From: Coriobacteriia bacterium
GTDB taxonomy: Bacteria > Actinomycetota > Coriobacteriia > Anaerosomatales > PALSA-660
Assembly: GCA_030651905.1 (NCBI GenBank)
Contig: JAUSBS010000048.1
Location: 1-46,422, forward strand
Reading direction: 5' to 3'
Length of the DNA: 46,422 nucleotides
Position 1 is the first letter of the stretch; every line of letters starts with the position of its first letter. The notes under the pieces were generated by a model. The model searched no databases. It saw nothing but the letters and a program-made list of their open reading frames with translations, and was not told the origin of the DNA. Position numbers and translations under genes: made by a program. Below, piece by piece: positions 30,023 through 39,167 of the stretch.

Positions 30023-31351
30023 ATGAACACCTTCGACGTGCGCACTTTCGGGTGCCAGATGAACAAACACGACTCCGAACGCATCGCCGGGCTTCTCCTT
30101 GCGATGGGGCTCTCACATGCCCCGGAGGGCACCGCGCCGGACGTCGTCGTCTTCAACACGTGCTGTGTGCGGGAGAACGCCGACGGACGCCTGTACGGTC
30201 AGGTCGCCTCGGTCAAGGCGCTCAAGCTGGCGAACCCGGAGACCCTCATCGCCGTGGGCGGATGTGTCGGCCAACGCGACGGCGCCGCCATCGTCGCCGG
30301 ACTGCCCCACGTGGACGTCGTCTTCGGCACGCACAACATCGGGAGCCTGCCTGCTCTGCTCAACGCGGCGGCCGAGAGCCGGCGCCCCGTCGTCGAGGTC
30401 AGCGACTCGTCCGACGGTGACTTCGCGTCCGACCTTCCCACCGAGCGCGAGCACGCGTGGCACGCGTGGGTCCCCATCACGGTGGGCTGCGACAACTTCT
30501 GCACCTACTGCGTCGTGCCCTACGTGCGCGGACGCGAGCGCTCGCGCACGCTGGACGACGTCGTGACCGAGATCGGGCGTCTCATCACCGACGGAGTGGT
30601 CGAGGTGACGCTGCTGGGTCAGAACGTGAACAGCTACGGACGCGACCTGTACGGCGAGCCCAGGTTCGCCGAGCTGCTCACGGCGGTCGCCGGGACCGGG
30701 ATCGACCGCATCCGCTTCACGACCTCGCATCCCAAGGACCTCTCGGACGCGACGATCGAGGCCATGGCGACCCACCCCAACATCGCCCGTTACCTGCACC
30801 TGCCGGTCCAGTCGGGCTCGGACGACGTTCTGAAGCGTATGAACCGCCACTACACGCAGGAAGCCTACCTGGCCCTCGTCGCGAGACTCTACGCGGCCAT
30901 GCCCGACCTCGCGCTCTCGACCGACGTGATCGTCGGCTTCCCGGGGGAGACCGAGTCGGACTTCGAGAAGACCATGCAAGTCGTCGAGGCCGCCCGCTAC
31001 GACCAGGCCTTCACCTTCATCTACAGTCCTCGAGAGGGCACACCCGCGGCGACGATGGACGATCAGATACCCCGCGAAGTCGCCCAGCCGCGGTTCGACA
31101 GGCTCGTCTCGGCGATCCAGGCCTCCGCTCTCGCGAAGTCACAGGCCTATGTCGGGACAGTCCAGCGTGTGCTCGTCGAGGGGCCGTCGAAACGTGACGC
31201 CGGCGTGCTCGCCGGGCGAACCAGCGGAAACAAGATGGTCCATGCCGTGTGCCCCGAAGGTGTGACGCCGACCTCACTGGCGGGGACGTTCACAGATGTG
31301 GAGATCACGGACGCGCAGACGTGGTTCCTGGTCGGGAGTGTCATAACATGA
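30023..31351 (+). CDS. miaB: tRNA-2-methylthio-N6-dimethylallyladenosine synthase
   Basis: VRTFGCQMNKHDSERIAG; radical SAM CDNFCTYCVVPYVRGRERSR. Confidence 0.96.
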   Translation: MNTFDVRTFGCQMNKHDSERIAGLLLAMGLSHAPEGTAPDVVVFNTCCVRENADGRLYGQVASVKALKLANPETLIAVGGCVGQRDGAAIVAGLPHVDVVFGTHNIGSLPALLNAAAESRRPVVEVSDSSDGDFASDLPTEREHAWHAWVPITVGCDNFCTYCVVPYVRGRERSRTLDDVVTEIGRLITDGVVEVTLLGQNVNSYGRDLYGEPRFAELLTAVAGTGIDRIRFTTSHPKDLSDATIEAMATHPNIARYLHLPVQSGSDDVLKRMNRHYTQEAYLALVARLYAAMPDLALSTDVIVGFPGETESDFEKTMQVVEAARYDQAFTFIYSPREGTPAATMDDQIPREVAQPRFDRLVSAIQASALAKSQAYVGTVQRVLVEGPSKRDAGVLAGRTSGNKMVHAVCPEGVTPTSLAGTFTDVEITDAQTWFLVGSVIT

Positions 31352-31409
31352 ACGGGGGCCCGTGCCGCCCGGACCGAGATGCGCGCGAATGCTGGGAGTC
31401 GTTAAGGCC

Positions 31410-32819
31410 ATGAGCATGGATGTCGTTGGCATAGTCGCACCGCACCCGCCGATCATGGTGCCGGAGGTGGGCGGCGCCGAGTCCGGCGCGACGGCGAGCT
31501 CGTCGGATGCCTTGGGCGCGGCCCGGCTCGTGCTCGAGCGCTTCGCCCCCGATACCGTGGTGCTCATGTCGCCGCACGCACCGGGCTACCGCGACGCGTT
31601 CGGCGTCACGACCGCAGCTACGCTCTCCGGCGATCTGGCCGCCTTCCGGGCGCCCCAGGTCGCACTTCGCCTGTCGGGCGACCCCGAACTCGCGGCGGCG
31701 ATCCTCACAGGCGCCGCCGCGGCCGACATCACGGTGGTCCCGCGTGAGGACGACCGCTTCGGACTCGACCGGGAACTCGACCACGGGGTCGTGGTGCCGA
31801 TGTCGTTCCTCGATCCGGAGGCGCGCTATCCGCTCGTCGTGCTGTCCTTGTCCTACTTGCCGTACGAGGCGCATCGACGCCTCGGTTCCGTCGTCCGTGA
31901 CGCTGCCGCGTCCCTCGGACGGCGCGTGGCCTTCGTCGCCAGTGGCGACTGCAGCCACCGTCTCACCCCCGGAGCGCCCGCCGGCTACTCCCCGGACGCG
32001 CACCTCTTCGACGAACTGATCGTCGAACTGCTCTCGGCGTGCGATTTCGACGCCCTCGAGCACATCGACCCACACTCGATCGAGGAGGCGGGGGAGTGCG
32101 GCCTACGCTCCTTCATAACTCTCGGCGGCTTTCTCGACGGTTCGGGAGCCGCATCCCGCGTGCTCGCGTACGAGGACCCCTGGGGCGTGGGATACCTGAC
32201 AGCGGTGTTCGGACCCGAAGCGGCGCTTCAGGCGGCGCTGGGGGCCGATGGTGGCCCCGTGAGGCCATCACTGACACCTGATAGCGGCTCGAAGGGCGGT
32301 TCGAAGGGCTCTGACGAGAGCGAGATCGTCCGTCTCGCTCGTGAGACGATCGAATGCTTCGTGCGCGACGGCTCCTTCCCGGACGTACCCGGGCTAGCGG
32401 ATCCCGCGCTTCCGGCCCGCGCCGGCGCCTTCGTCTCCATCCATGAGGGCGGAGCACTGCGCGGCTGTATCGGCACCATCCGCGCCACACAGCCCACGCT
32501 AGCCGACGAGGTCGTCCACAACGCCATCGAGGCCGCCACGCGGGATCCGCGGTTCTCGCCCGTGTCGCCGACCGAGCTGGGCGCCCTTGAGATCAAGGTC
32601 GACGTGCTCCACGCTGCCGAGCCATGCGAGATGGCGGACCTCGACCCGTCGACATACGGCGTCATCGTGAGTTCCGGCTCGCGGCGCGGCCTGCTGCTGC
32701 CGGACCTTGAAGGGGTCGATACCGTCGATCAGCAACTCGACATCGCGCGGCGCAAGGCCGGCATCGCTCCCGGTGAACCGGTCAGCCTCGAGCGCTTCAA
32801 GGTCGACCGGCATGCCTAG
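31410..32819 (+). CDS. Fusion of MEMO/LigB-like domain and AMMECR1 domain (AmmeMemoRadiSam system proteins B and A)
   Basis: N-terminal IVAPHPPIMVPEVG...ASGDCSHRL...EAGECGLRSFITLGGFL; Ser/Gly linker GSKGGSKGSDESE; AMMECR1 hallmark GALRGCIGTIRATQPTLADEVVHNAIEAATRDPRF. Confidence 0.87.
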   Translation: MSMDVVGIVAPHPPIMVPEVGGAESGATASSSDALGAARLVLERFAPDTVVLMSPHAPGYRDAFGVTTAATLSGDLAAFRAPQVALRLSGDPELAAAILTGAAAADITVVPREDDRFGLDRELDHGVVVPMSFLDPEARYPLVVLSLSYLPYEAHRRLGSVVRDAAASLGRRVAFVASGDCSHRLTPGAPAGYSPDAHLFDELIVELLSACDFDALEHIDPHSIEEAGECGLRSFITLGGFLDGSGAASRVLAYEDPWGVGYLTAVFGPEAALQAALGADGGPVRPSLTPDSGSKGGSKGSDESEIVRLARETIECFVRDGSFPDVPGLADPALPARAGAFVSIHEGGALRGCIGTIRATQPTLADEVVHNAIEAATRDPRFSPVSPTELGALEIKVDVLHAAEPCEMADLDPSTYGVIVSSGSRRGLLLPDLEGVDTVDQQLDIARRKAGIAPGEPVSLERFKVDRHA

Positions 32820-33756
32820 GTCCCGTCGTCTTGCCCCGCTCCCCGGTCCGGTCATCGCTGTCGTGGGTCCCACGGGCGTCGGCAAGACCGCGGTGGGCGA
32901 GGAGATCGCCGTTCGTCTCGGCGGGGAGATCGTCTCCGCGGACTCGATGCAGGTCTATCGGAGCATGGACGTCGGCACGGCGAAGCAGCCCTGCGCCGTT
33001 CGCCGCGTGCCCTACCACCTCCTCGACGTGGCGGAACCCGGAGAGCACTACTCCGTCGCGCTCTATCAGCGCGCCGCCCGCACCGCCATCGACGGAGTCC
33101 TGGCGGGCAAGGGGGTACCGGTCGTCGTCGGCGGGAGCGGCCTCTACGTGCGTGCGGCACTCGACGACATGGTGTTCCCGAGCGGACAGCCTGCGTCGCC
33201 CACGCGCGAACGCTTCGAGCAGCTGGCGGCCGAACTCGGCCCGGAGCGCCTGCACGCATACCTCGCAGAACGGGACCCGGAGGCCGCCGCGCTCATCCAT
33301 CGCAACAACACGCGCCGCGTCCTGCGGGCGCTGGAGATGCTCGAGGGCGATGGCGTGTCCTACGCCGATCAGCATGCGCTGCTCGCCGAGCGCAGGGCCG
33401 TCTACAGCGCCACCTACATCGGACTCGTCATGGACCGCGCGGAACTCTACGCTCGCATCGACCGCAGGGTGGATGCGATGCTGGCCGCCGGCCTCCTCGA
33501 CGAGGTCCGCTCCCTGCTGGGTGCGGGCTACCGTCACGCGCTCACCGCCGCTCAGGCGATCGGCTACAAGGAGCTTGTGCCGGTCATTGAGCACGGGGCG
33601 GATCTCGCCACGGCCGTGGATACCATCAAGCAGGCCACCCGCCGCTACGCGAAGCGCCAGCTCACCTGGTTCCGTGCGGATCCTCGAGTGCACTGGATCG
33701 ATGTCACCGGATCGTCACCGGAGGCGGCCGCGGAGGCTGCGTGCGCGCTGGTATGA
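32812..33756 (+). CDS. miaA: tRNA dimethylallyltransferase
   Basis: VVGPTGVGKTAVGEEIA, SADSMQVYRSMDVGTAKQ, GGSGLYVRA. Confidence 0.96.
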   Translation: MPRSRRLAPLPGPVIAVVGPTGVGKTAVGEEIAVRLGGEIVSADSMQVYRSMDVGTAKQPCAVRRVPYHLLDVAEPGEHYSVALYQRAARTAIDGVLAGKGVPVVVGGSGLYVRAALDDMVFPSGQPASPTRERFEQLAAELGPERLHAYLAERDPEAAALIHRNNTRRVLRALEMLEGDGVSYADQHALLAERRAVYSATYIGLVMDRAELYARIDRRVDAMLAAGLLDEVRSLLGAGYRHALTAAQAIGYKELVPVIEHGADLATAVDTIKQATRRYAKRQLTWFRADPRVHWIDVTGSSPEAAAEAACALV

Positions 33757-33802
33757 TCGGTGGGTGACCGCTTGAAGCCCGCCAGGACAGGGAGAGTCTC
33801 CC

Positions 33803-34666
33803 GTGGAACTCCGATTCACCAAGATGCACGGTCTGGGCAACGACTTCGTCGTGGTCGACGACCGCGAGCGTGGCTGGGACTTCGACCCTGACGCTGTCCG
33901 GTGGCTGTGCGACCGCCACTTCGGCGTGGGCGCGGACGGCCTCATCCTGGTGCGGCCTGCCGACGACGGGCGCTCCGACTTCTTCATGCTCTACTTCAAC
34001 AGCGACGGCACGACCGCCGAGATGTGCGGCAACGGGATCCGCTGCTTCGCCAAGTGGCTCGTCGACCGCGGCCTGGTCGATGGCGACACGCTCACCGTGG
34101 CTACGCTCGGTGGATCGAAGTCCATCGAGATAGAGCGCCATCAGGACGGCACGATGGCGCTGGCCCGCGTGGACATGGGTGAGCCGGTGCTCGACCTTGC
34201 AGCCGTCCCCGCGAAGCTCGACGGGCTCACCGCCGTCGACTATCCCATCGAGACCGAGGCCGGCAGCGTGAACGTGACGGTCGTCTCGATGGGCAATCCG
34301 CACGCGGTGATCTGGGTGGACGACGTGGAGACCGCGCCGGTCGAGACGATCGGACCGCTGGTCGAGAACCACCCGGCGTTCCCGCACAAGACCAACGTCG
34401 AGTTCGCCGAGACGCTCCCCGATGAGCACAGCATCCGTCTGCGCGTATGGGAGCGCGGTGTCGGCGAGACGCTCGCGTGCGGCACAGGAGCGTGCGCCAC
34501 GCTCGTTGCGGCTGTGCTGAGCCGTCGCACCACCGGTCGCACCGCGACCATCGAGCTGCCCGGGGGCGAACTGACCGTGGAGTGGGCTTCCGACGACCGT
34601 GTCTATATGACCGGACCCGCCGAGCAGGTCTTCGAGGGCGTGATCGACCTGCCCGACGAGGAGTAG
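33803..34666 (+). CDS. dapF: Diaminopimelate epimerase
   Basis: FTKMHGLGNDFVVVDD, MCGNGIRCFAKW, ACGTGACATLVAA. Confidence 0.97.
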   Translation: MELRFTKMHGLGNDFVVVDDRERGWDFDPDAVRWLCDRHFGVGADGLILVRPADDGRSDFFMLYFNSDGTTAEMCGNGIRCFAKWLVDRGLVDGDTLTVATLGGSKSIEIERHQDGTMALARVDMGEPVLDLAAVPAKLDGLTAVDYPIETEAGSVNVTVVSMGNPHAVIWVDDVETAPVETIGPLVENHPAFPHKTNVEFAETLPDEHSIRLRVWERGVGETLACGTGACATLVAAVLSRRTTGRTATIELPGGELTVEWASDDRVYMTGPAEQVFEGVIDLPDEE

Positions 34667-34707
34667 CGCGCCTCGTCCAGGTACGTCCGGGACATCCCGG
34701 GGCCGTC

Positions 34708-34716
34708 TGCTACCAT
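34708..34716 (+). promoter_or_regulatory. Putative extended -10 (TGCTACCAT) upstream of dapL
   Basis: TGCTACCAT about 55 nt upstream of the dapL ATG. Confidence 0.4.
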
Positions 34717-34770
34717 ATGCGCCAACCTTCGCCCTGCCCGGGCGCGGAAACACCATCGATCCGATAGGGG

Positions 34771-35940
34771 ATGAGCTCTCTCGTGAGGACCGCCGACCGC
34801 ATCGCCAAGCTGCCGCCCTACCTGTTCGCCGAGATCGACCGCAAGGCCGGACTCAAGCGCGCACAGGGCATCGATGTCATCTCGCTGGGCATCGGCGATC
34901 CGGATCGTCCCACGCCCGAGCGCATCGTCGAGGCCATGGGCCGCGCGATCCACGTTCCCAAGAACCACCAGTACCCGAGCTACGCAGGCGCGCCGGCGTA
35001 TCGCAAGGCGTGCTCCGAGTGGATGCAGCGCAGGTTCGGCGTGGACGTCGACCCGGACACCGAGACCCTCGCCCTCATCGGGTCCAAGGAGGGCATCGCA
35101 CACCTCTTCGTCGCCTTCGTCGATCCGGGAGACGTCACACTCGTCCCGGGAGCCGGATATCCCGTCTATCACACGGGCGGCATCATGTCCGGCGGCGAGA
35201 GCCACTTCATGCCGATGACCGAGGAGAACGGCTTCCTCGCGGACTTCGAGTCCACTCCCGCTGATGTTCTCAAGCGCGCGAAGATGATGTTCCTGAGCTA
35301 CCCGAACAACCCCACGTCGGCCATCGCGAACGTGGAGTACTTCGACCGCGCGATCGCGTTCGCGCGCGAGCACGACCTGCTGCTCATCCACGACAACGCG
35401 TACAGCGAGATCGGCTTCGACGGCTACCGTCCGCCGAGCCTGCTGGAGCGTCCGGGCGCCAAGGACGTCGCGATCGAGCTCTTCTCGTGCTCGAAGGCCT
35501 ACAACATGACCGGCTGGCGTGTCGCGTTCGCATGCGGCAACGCGCAAGCGATCAAGGCCCTCGGCACGGTCAAGTCCAACATCGACTCGGGCATCTTCAC
35601 AGCGGTCCAGGACGCGGCCATAGAAGCGTTCGCGGGACCGCGCTCGGAGATCGACGAGCTGTGCGCCATGTACCAGCGCCGTCGCGACCTCGTCGTCGGC
35701 GCGCTGTCCCGCATCGGGATCCACGCCACCGTGCCCAAGGCCACCATCTACATCTGGGCGAGGGTCCCCGACGGCTTCACATCGGCCGCCTTCGCCGAGA
35801 AGATCCTCGAGGAGGCCAGCGTCATCGTGCCCGCCGGATCGGCGTACGGTCCCTCGGGCGAGGGCTACATCCGCATCTCGCTGACGACTCCCGATGAGCG
35901 TCTCGAGGAAGCTGTCGCCCGCATCGAAGCGACGCTGTAG
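34771..35940 (+). CDS. dapL: LL-diaminopimelate aminotransferase (class I/II PLP-dependent)
   Basis: RIAKLPPYLFAEIDRKAGLKRAQGIDVISLGIGDPDRPTPERIVEAM; YPNNPTSA; SCSKAYNMTGWRVAFACGN; adjacent to dapF. Confidence 0.9.
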   Translation: MSSLVRTADRIAKLPPYLFAEIDRKAGLKRAQGIDVISLGIGDPDRPTPERIVEAMGRAIHVPKNHQYPSYAGAPAYRKACSEWMQRRFGVDVDPDTETLALIGSKEGIAHLFVAFVDPGDVTLVPGAGYPVYHTGGIMSGGESHFMPMTEENGFLADFESTPADVLKRAKMMFLSYPNNPTSAIANVEYFDRAIAFAREHDLLLIHDNAYSEIGFDGYRPPSLLERPGAKDVAIELFSCSKAYNMTGWRVAFACGNAQAIKALGTVKSNIDSGIFTAVQDAAIEAFAGPRSEIDELCAMYQRRRDLVVGALSRIGIHATVPKATIYIWARVPDGFTSAAFAEKILEEASVIVPAGSAYGPSGEGYIRISLTTPDERLEEAVARIEATL

Positions 35941-35947
35941 GCGCCTC

Positions 35948-37258
35948 GTGAGCGGTCACGATCGCTTCAGGCCCGAGGAGGTCCGCGAGAAGGCGGAGGA
36001 GCGGGCCATCCTTGTGGGGGTGGATCGCGGCGGCCGCTCCTGGCCGCTCGAGGAGAGCCTCGCCGAACTCGAGCGTCTCGCGGACACGGCGGGTGCGATC
36101 ATCGTCGGTACCGTGACGCAGAAGATGCACTCGCCCGACACGCGCACGTTCGTCGGCAAGGGCAAGGCGGAGGAGATCGCGGAGCTGGCGCGCGAGACGA
36201 AGGCCACGACCGTCGTGTTCGATGACGACCTCACGCCGTCGCAGCAGGCCAATCTCGAGGACCTCGTCGGCCCCGACACACGGGTCCTTGACCGCACGGC
36301 GCTCATCCTCGACATCTTCGCCCTGCACGCAGTGAGCCGTGAGGGGAAGCTCCAGGTCGACCTCGCCCAGCTGGAATACGTCCTGCCGCGCCTGCGCGGG
36401 ATGTGGGGCCATCTGATGGCCGAGCGCCTCGGCGGCGGCAGGGGGACGCGCTTCGGAGCGGGCGAATCCCAACTCGAGAGCGACCGCCGCCTCACGCGCA
36501 GGCGCATCGCGGAACTCAAGCGCGAACTCAAGCACGTCGCGGGGGAACGATCACTCCAGCGCAAGGCTCGGGCGCGCAGCGGCATCTATCGCGTCTCGCT
36601 CGTCGGATACACCAACGCCGGGAAGTCGACGCTGCTCAACGCACTCACCGGAGCCGACGTGCTCGTGGCCGATCGGCTCTTCGCGACCCTCGACGCCACG
36701 ACGCGCACGCTCGAGCTGCCCGAAGGACGCAAGATCACGCTCACCGACACCGTCGGGTTCATCAACAAGCTGCCGCACGGTCTGGTCGAGGCGTTCAAGT
36801 CGACGCTGGACGAGACGCGCGAGGCCGACCTGCTGCTGCACGTGGTGGACGCCTCCGGGGTCCAGCTCCGCGAGCAGATGGATGCGGTGTCGGTCGTGCT
36901 CGGCGAGATCGGCGTGGCGGACAAGCCTCAACTCGTCGTGCACAACAAGACCGACCTGCTCTCGTCTCAGGACCGCGCGATGCTGGCAGCCAAGAGCCCT
37001 GGCGCGGTGCTCGTCTCGGCAGCGACAAGCGAGGGCCTGGAGGACTTGCGCGAACGGATCTCCGCGGAGGCCGCGCGTGGCAGCCGCACCCTCAGCCTGC
37101 TCATACCCTACGAACACGGAGAGATCGTGGGGCTCGCGCACGAGCAGGCGCAGGTCATCTCCGAGGAGCACGTCGCGGAGGGTACGCGCGTCACAGTCCG
37201 GGTGGCTGCTGAGCTGACGACGCGCTTCGAGCCCTACCTGGAGCGATCCGCTGAGTGA
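35948..37258 (+). CDS. hflX: GTPase HflX
   Basis: HSPDTRTFVGKGKAEEI, VGYTNAGKSTLLNALTG, DTVGFINKLPHGLVEAFKSTL; GTG start 35948. Confidence 0.94.
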   Translation: MSGHDRFRPEEVREKAEERAILVGVDRGGRSWPLEESLAELERLADTAGAIIVGTVTQKMHSPDTRTFVGKGKAEEIAELARETKATTVVFDDDLTPSQQANLEDLVGPDTRVLDRTALILDIFALHAVSREGKLQVDLAQLEYVLPRLRGMWGHLMAERLGGGRGTRFGAGESQLESDRRLTRRRIAELKRELKHVAGERSLQRKARARSGIYRVSLVGYTNAGKSTLLNALTGADVLVADRLFATLDATTRTLELPEGRKITLTDTVGFINKLPHGLVEAFKSTLDETREADLLLHVVDASGVQLREQMDAVSVVLGEIGVADKPQLVVHNKTDLLSSQDRAMLAAKSPGAVLVSAATSEGLEDLRERISAEAARGSRTLSLLIPYEHGEIVGLAHEQAQVISEEHVAEGTRVTVRVAAELTTRFEPYLERSAE

Positions 37259-37296
37259 TCGCGCACGGCCACGCGTGAGCCCCCAGGCGGGGAGCG

Positions 37297-37929
37297 CTAC
37301 ATCCGCCTGAAGACCGCGACGACCTTGCCCAGGATCGTGACGTCCCGCACGTAGATCGGGTCCATGTCGGGGTTCTGCGGCTGGAGCCGGATGCGATCCG
37401 CCTCGCGGAAGTACGTCTTCACGGTCGCCTCGTCCTCGATCAGGGCTACCACGATGTCGCCGTTGATCGCGGTCGGCTGCTGATGGACCACGACGAAGTC
37501 GCCATCGAGGATGCCCGCGTCGATCATCGAGTCACCCTTCACACGCAAGACGAAGGTCGAGTCCTCGCGGGCGATCTCGGTGGGCAGCGTGATGGTCTGC
37601 TCGATGTTCTCCATGGCCAGAGTGGGCGAGCCTGCGGCCACAGCGCCGAGAACAGGAAGCTCGATGACGCCGGACATGTCCGGTCGGCCCTCATCGCGAT
37701 CGCGGTCCAGGACCTCGAGGGCGCGAGGTTTGCTCGGATCCCGCCTGATGAGCCCCTTCGCCTCGAGAGCGGCGAGGTGCGAATGCACGGTGGACGAGGA
37801 TGAGAGACCCACTGCTGTCCCGATGTCGCGGACCGTCGGAGGATAGCCCTTGCGGCGCGTCTCGGACTTGATGAATTCGAGGACCTGACGTTGCCGGTCC
37901 GTGAGGTCCCGCTTGCGCGCGTAGGACAT
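37297..37929 (-). CDS. lexA: LexA repressor
   Basis: [55 protein letters not shown]; cleavage site [24 protein letters not shown]. Start at MSYARKRD. Confidence 0.96.
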   Translation of the reverse strand: MSYARKRDLTDRQRQVLEFIKSETRRKGYPPTVRDIGTAVGLSSSSTVHSHLAALEAKGLIRRDPSKPRALEVLDRDRDEGRPDMSGVIELPVLGAVAAGSPTLAMENIEQTITLPTEIAREDSTFVLRVKGDSMIDAGILDGDFVVVHQQPTAINGDIVVALIEDEATVKTYFREADRIRLQPQNPDMDPIYVRDVTILGKVVAVFRRM

Positions 37930-37997
37930 CTGGTGCGCCCCTTCCATCGAAAGCACGTTCGACTCCGCTCCACTGTAGCGGCATCGCTTCCGTGATG

Positions 37998-38011
37998 CAA
38001 ACACCCGTTCG
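37998..38011. promoter_or_regulatory. LexA-box-like site (lexA proximal)
   Basis: CAAAC-ACCC-GTTCG, one mismatch to CGAACN4GTTCG. Confidence 0.65.
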
Positions 38012-38028
38012 ATTCCTGCGCTTGCAAT

Positions 38029-38042
38029 CGAACACGTGTTTG
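38029..38042. promoter_or_regulatory. LexA-box-like site (middle)
   Basis: CGAAC-ACGT-GTTTG, one mismatch; lies inside a TTGCAA(38022)-N16-TATCAT(38044) promoter for the + strand gene. Confidence 0.7.
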
Positions 38043-38055
38043 GTATCATCGGATG

Positions 38056-38069
38056 CGAACATACGTTCG
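38056..38069. promoter_or_regulatory. LexA box (LysM-gene proximal)
   Basis: CGAAC-ATAC-GTTCG, perfect match to CGAACN4GTTCG. Confidence 0.85.
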
Positions 38070-38175
38070 TCTCTGATGATCGAGGGCGATGTCAGACCCG
38101 GGCGGTACGGTCCCGGTGGCAGCAGGCGGGGAGAGGCCCCGCCGCGCGAGTAGGACCGAAAGCAGGAGGATCACC

Positions 38176-38562
38176 ATGTTCGCAGCGATCGTCGCAGCAC
38201 CCACCGCACACTCCACCGCCATCCGTGACGGAGACGCCCGGCGCCGCCGCCGCCCGGAGAGCGTGCTGGCGCCGTTCTGGGTCTTCGCCATCGTGCTGGC
38301 GCTGCTCGTGGTGGCCGCTGCACTCCCGACGGCCTCGGGAAGCGTGCGGGCCGCGTCGGCCACCCACCGCGTCCGCATCGCCGCATCGGACACGTTGTGG
38401 TCCGTCGCCGCGGCCAACCCCGTGGCCGGTCTCACCACCGCCGAATCGGTGGCCGTCATCCGCCGCCTCAACGGTCTCGAAGACAGTGCCTTGCTCCAGC
38501 CCGGCGCCGTCATCACCGTCCCCTCCGGCGCGGACGCCACCGCAGACCTGGCGATGCGCTAA
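38176..38562 (+). CDS. Single-pass membrane LysM protein, candidate SOS cell-division regulator (YneA/ChiZ-like)
   Basis: TM APFWVFAIVLALLVVAAALPTA; LysM-like HRVRIAASDTLWSVAAANPVAGLTTAESVAVIRRLNGLEDSALLQPGAVITVPSG; AGGAGG RBS; divergent from lexA and upstream of nrdR. Confidence 0.75.
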   Translation: MFAAIVAAPTAHSTAIRDGDARRRRRPESVLAPFWVFAIVLALLVVAAALPTASGSVRAASATHRVRIAASDTLWSVAAANPVAGLTTAESVAVIRRLNGLEDSALLQPGAVITVPSGADATADLAMR

Positions 38563-38614
38563 CCCCTCCCGACACTCGATCGCAACCGTCTGCCGACTTG
38601 GTGAACGGACCTTG

Positions 38615-38667
38615 TTGTAACCCCATATCTTGTGTGCTAGTTTCAGGAGCGGCCTAGATATTGGGGT
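38615..38667 (+). promoter_or_regulatory. nrdR promoter with two NrdR-box-like sites
   Basis: TTGTAA (38615-38620), 17-bp spacer, TGcTAGTTT (-10 at 38638-38643); sites ACCCCATATCTTGTGT (38620-38635) and GGCCTAGATATTGGGG (38651-38666), centres 31 bp apart. Confidence 0.7.
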
Positions 38668-38679
38668 GGGGGAGATGCG

Positions 38680-39126
38680 ATGAGATGCCCGTTCTGTGGT
38701 CATGCCGAGACCAAGGTCGTGGATTCCCGCGTCTCCGAATCCCAGGACGCCATCCGACGGCGACGCGAGTGTCTGGAGTGCGAGCAGCGCTTCACCACCT
38801 ACGAACGACGCGAGGAAGTGCCGCTGCAGGTCGTGAAGCGGGATGGTCGTCACGAGCCGTTCGATCGAGGCAAGTTGCTCCGCGGTCTTGTGGTCGCCAC
38901 AGTCAAACGGGAGGTCACCGCCGAGCAGCTCGAGAACCTGATCGACGGGATCGAGTCGGAGCTTCACAACGCGTTCAGATATGAGATCTCTGCGCACCAG
39001 CTCGGCGACATGGTCCTGGGGCGCCTCAAGGAGCTCGACAAGGTGGCGTACGTCCGTTTCGCGTCGGTCTACAAGTCCTTCCAGGACTTGGACGAGTTCA
39101 CGAGCGAGATGAAGAACCTGAAGTAG
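38680..39126 (+). CDS. nrdR: Transcriptional repressor NrdR
   Basis: MRCPFCGHAETKVVDSRVSESQDAIRRRRECLECEQRFTTYER Zn ribbon plus ATP-cone. Confidence 0.98.
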   Translation: MRCPFCGHAETKVVDSRVSESQDAIRRRRECLECEQRFTTYERREEVPLQVVKRDGRHEPFDRGKLLRGLVVATVKREVTAEQLENLIDGIESELHNAFRYEISAHQLGDMVLGRLKELDKVAYVRFASVYKSFQDLDEFTSEMKNLK

Positions 39127-39167
39127 CACGACACGACAGCGCCGACGAAGAGGGAGCACAGCGCAGT

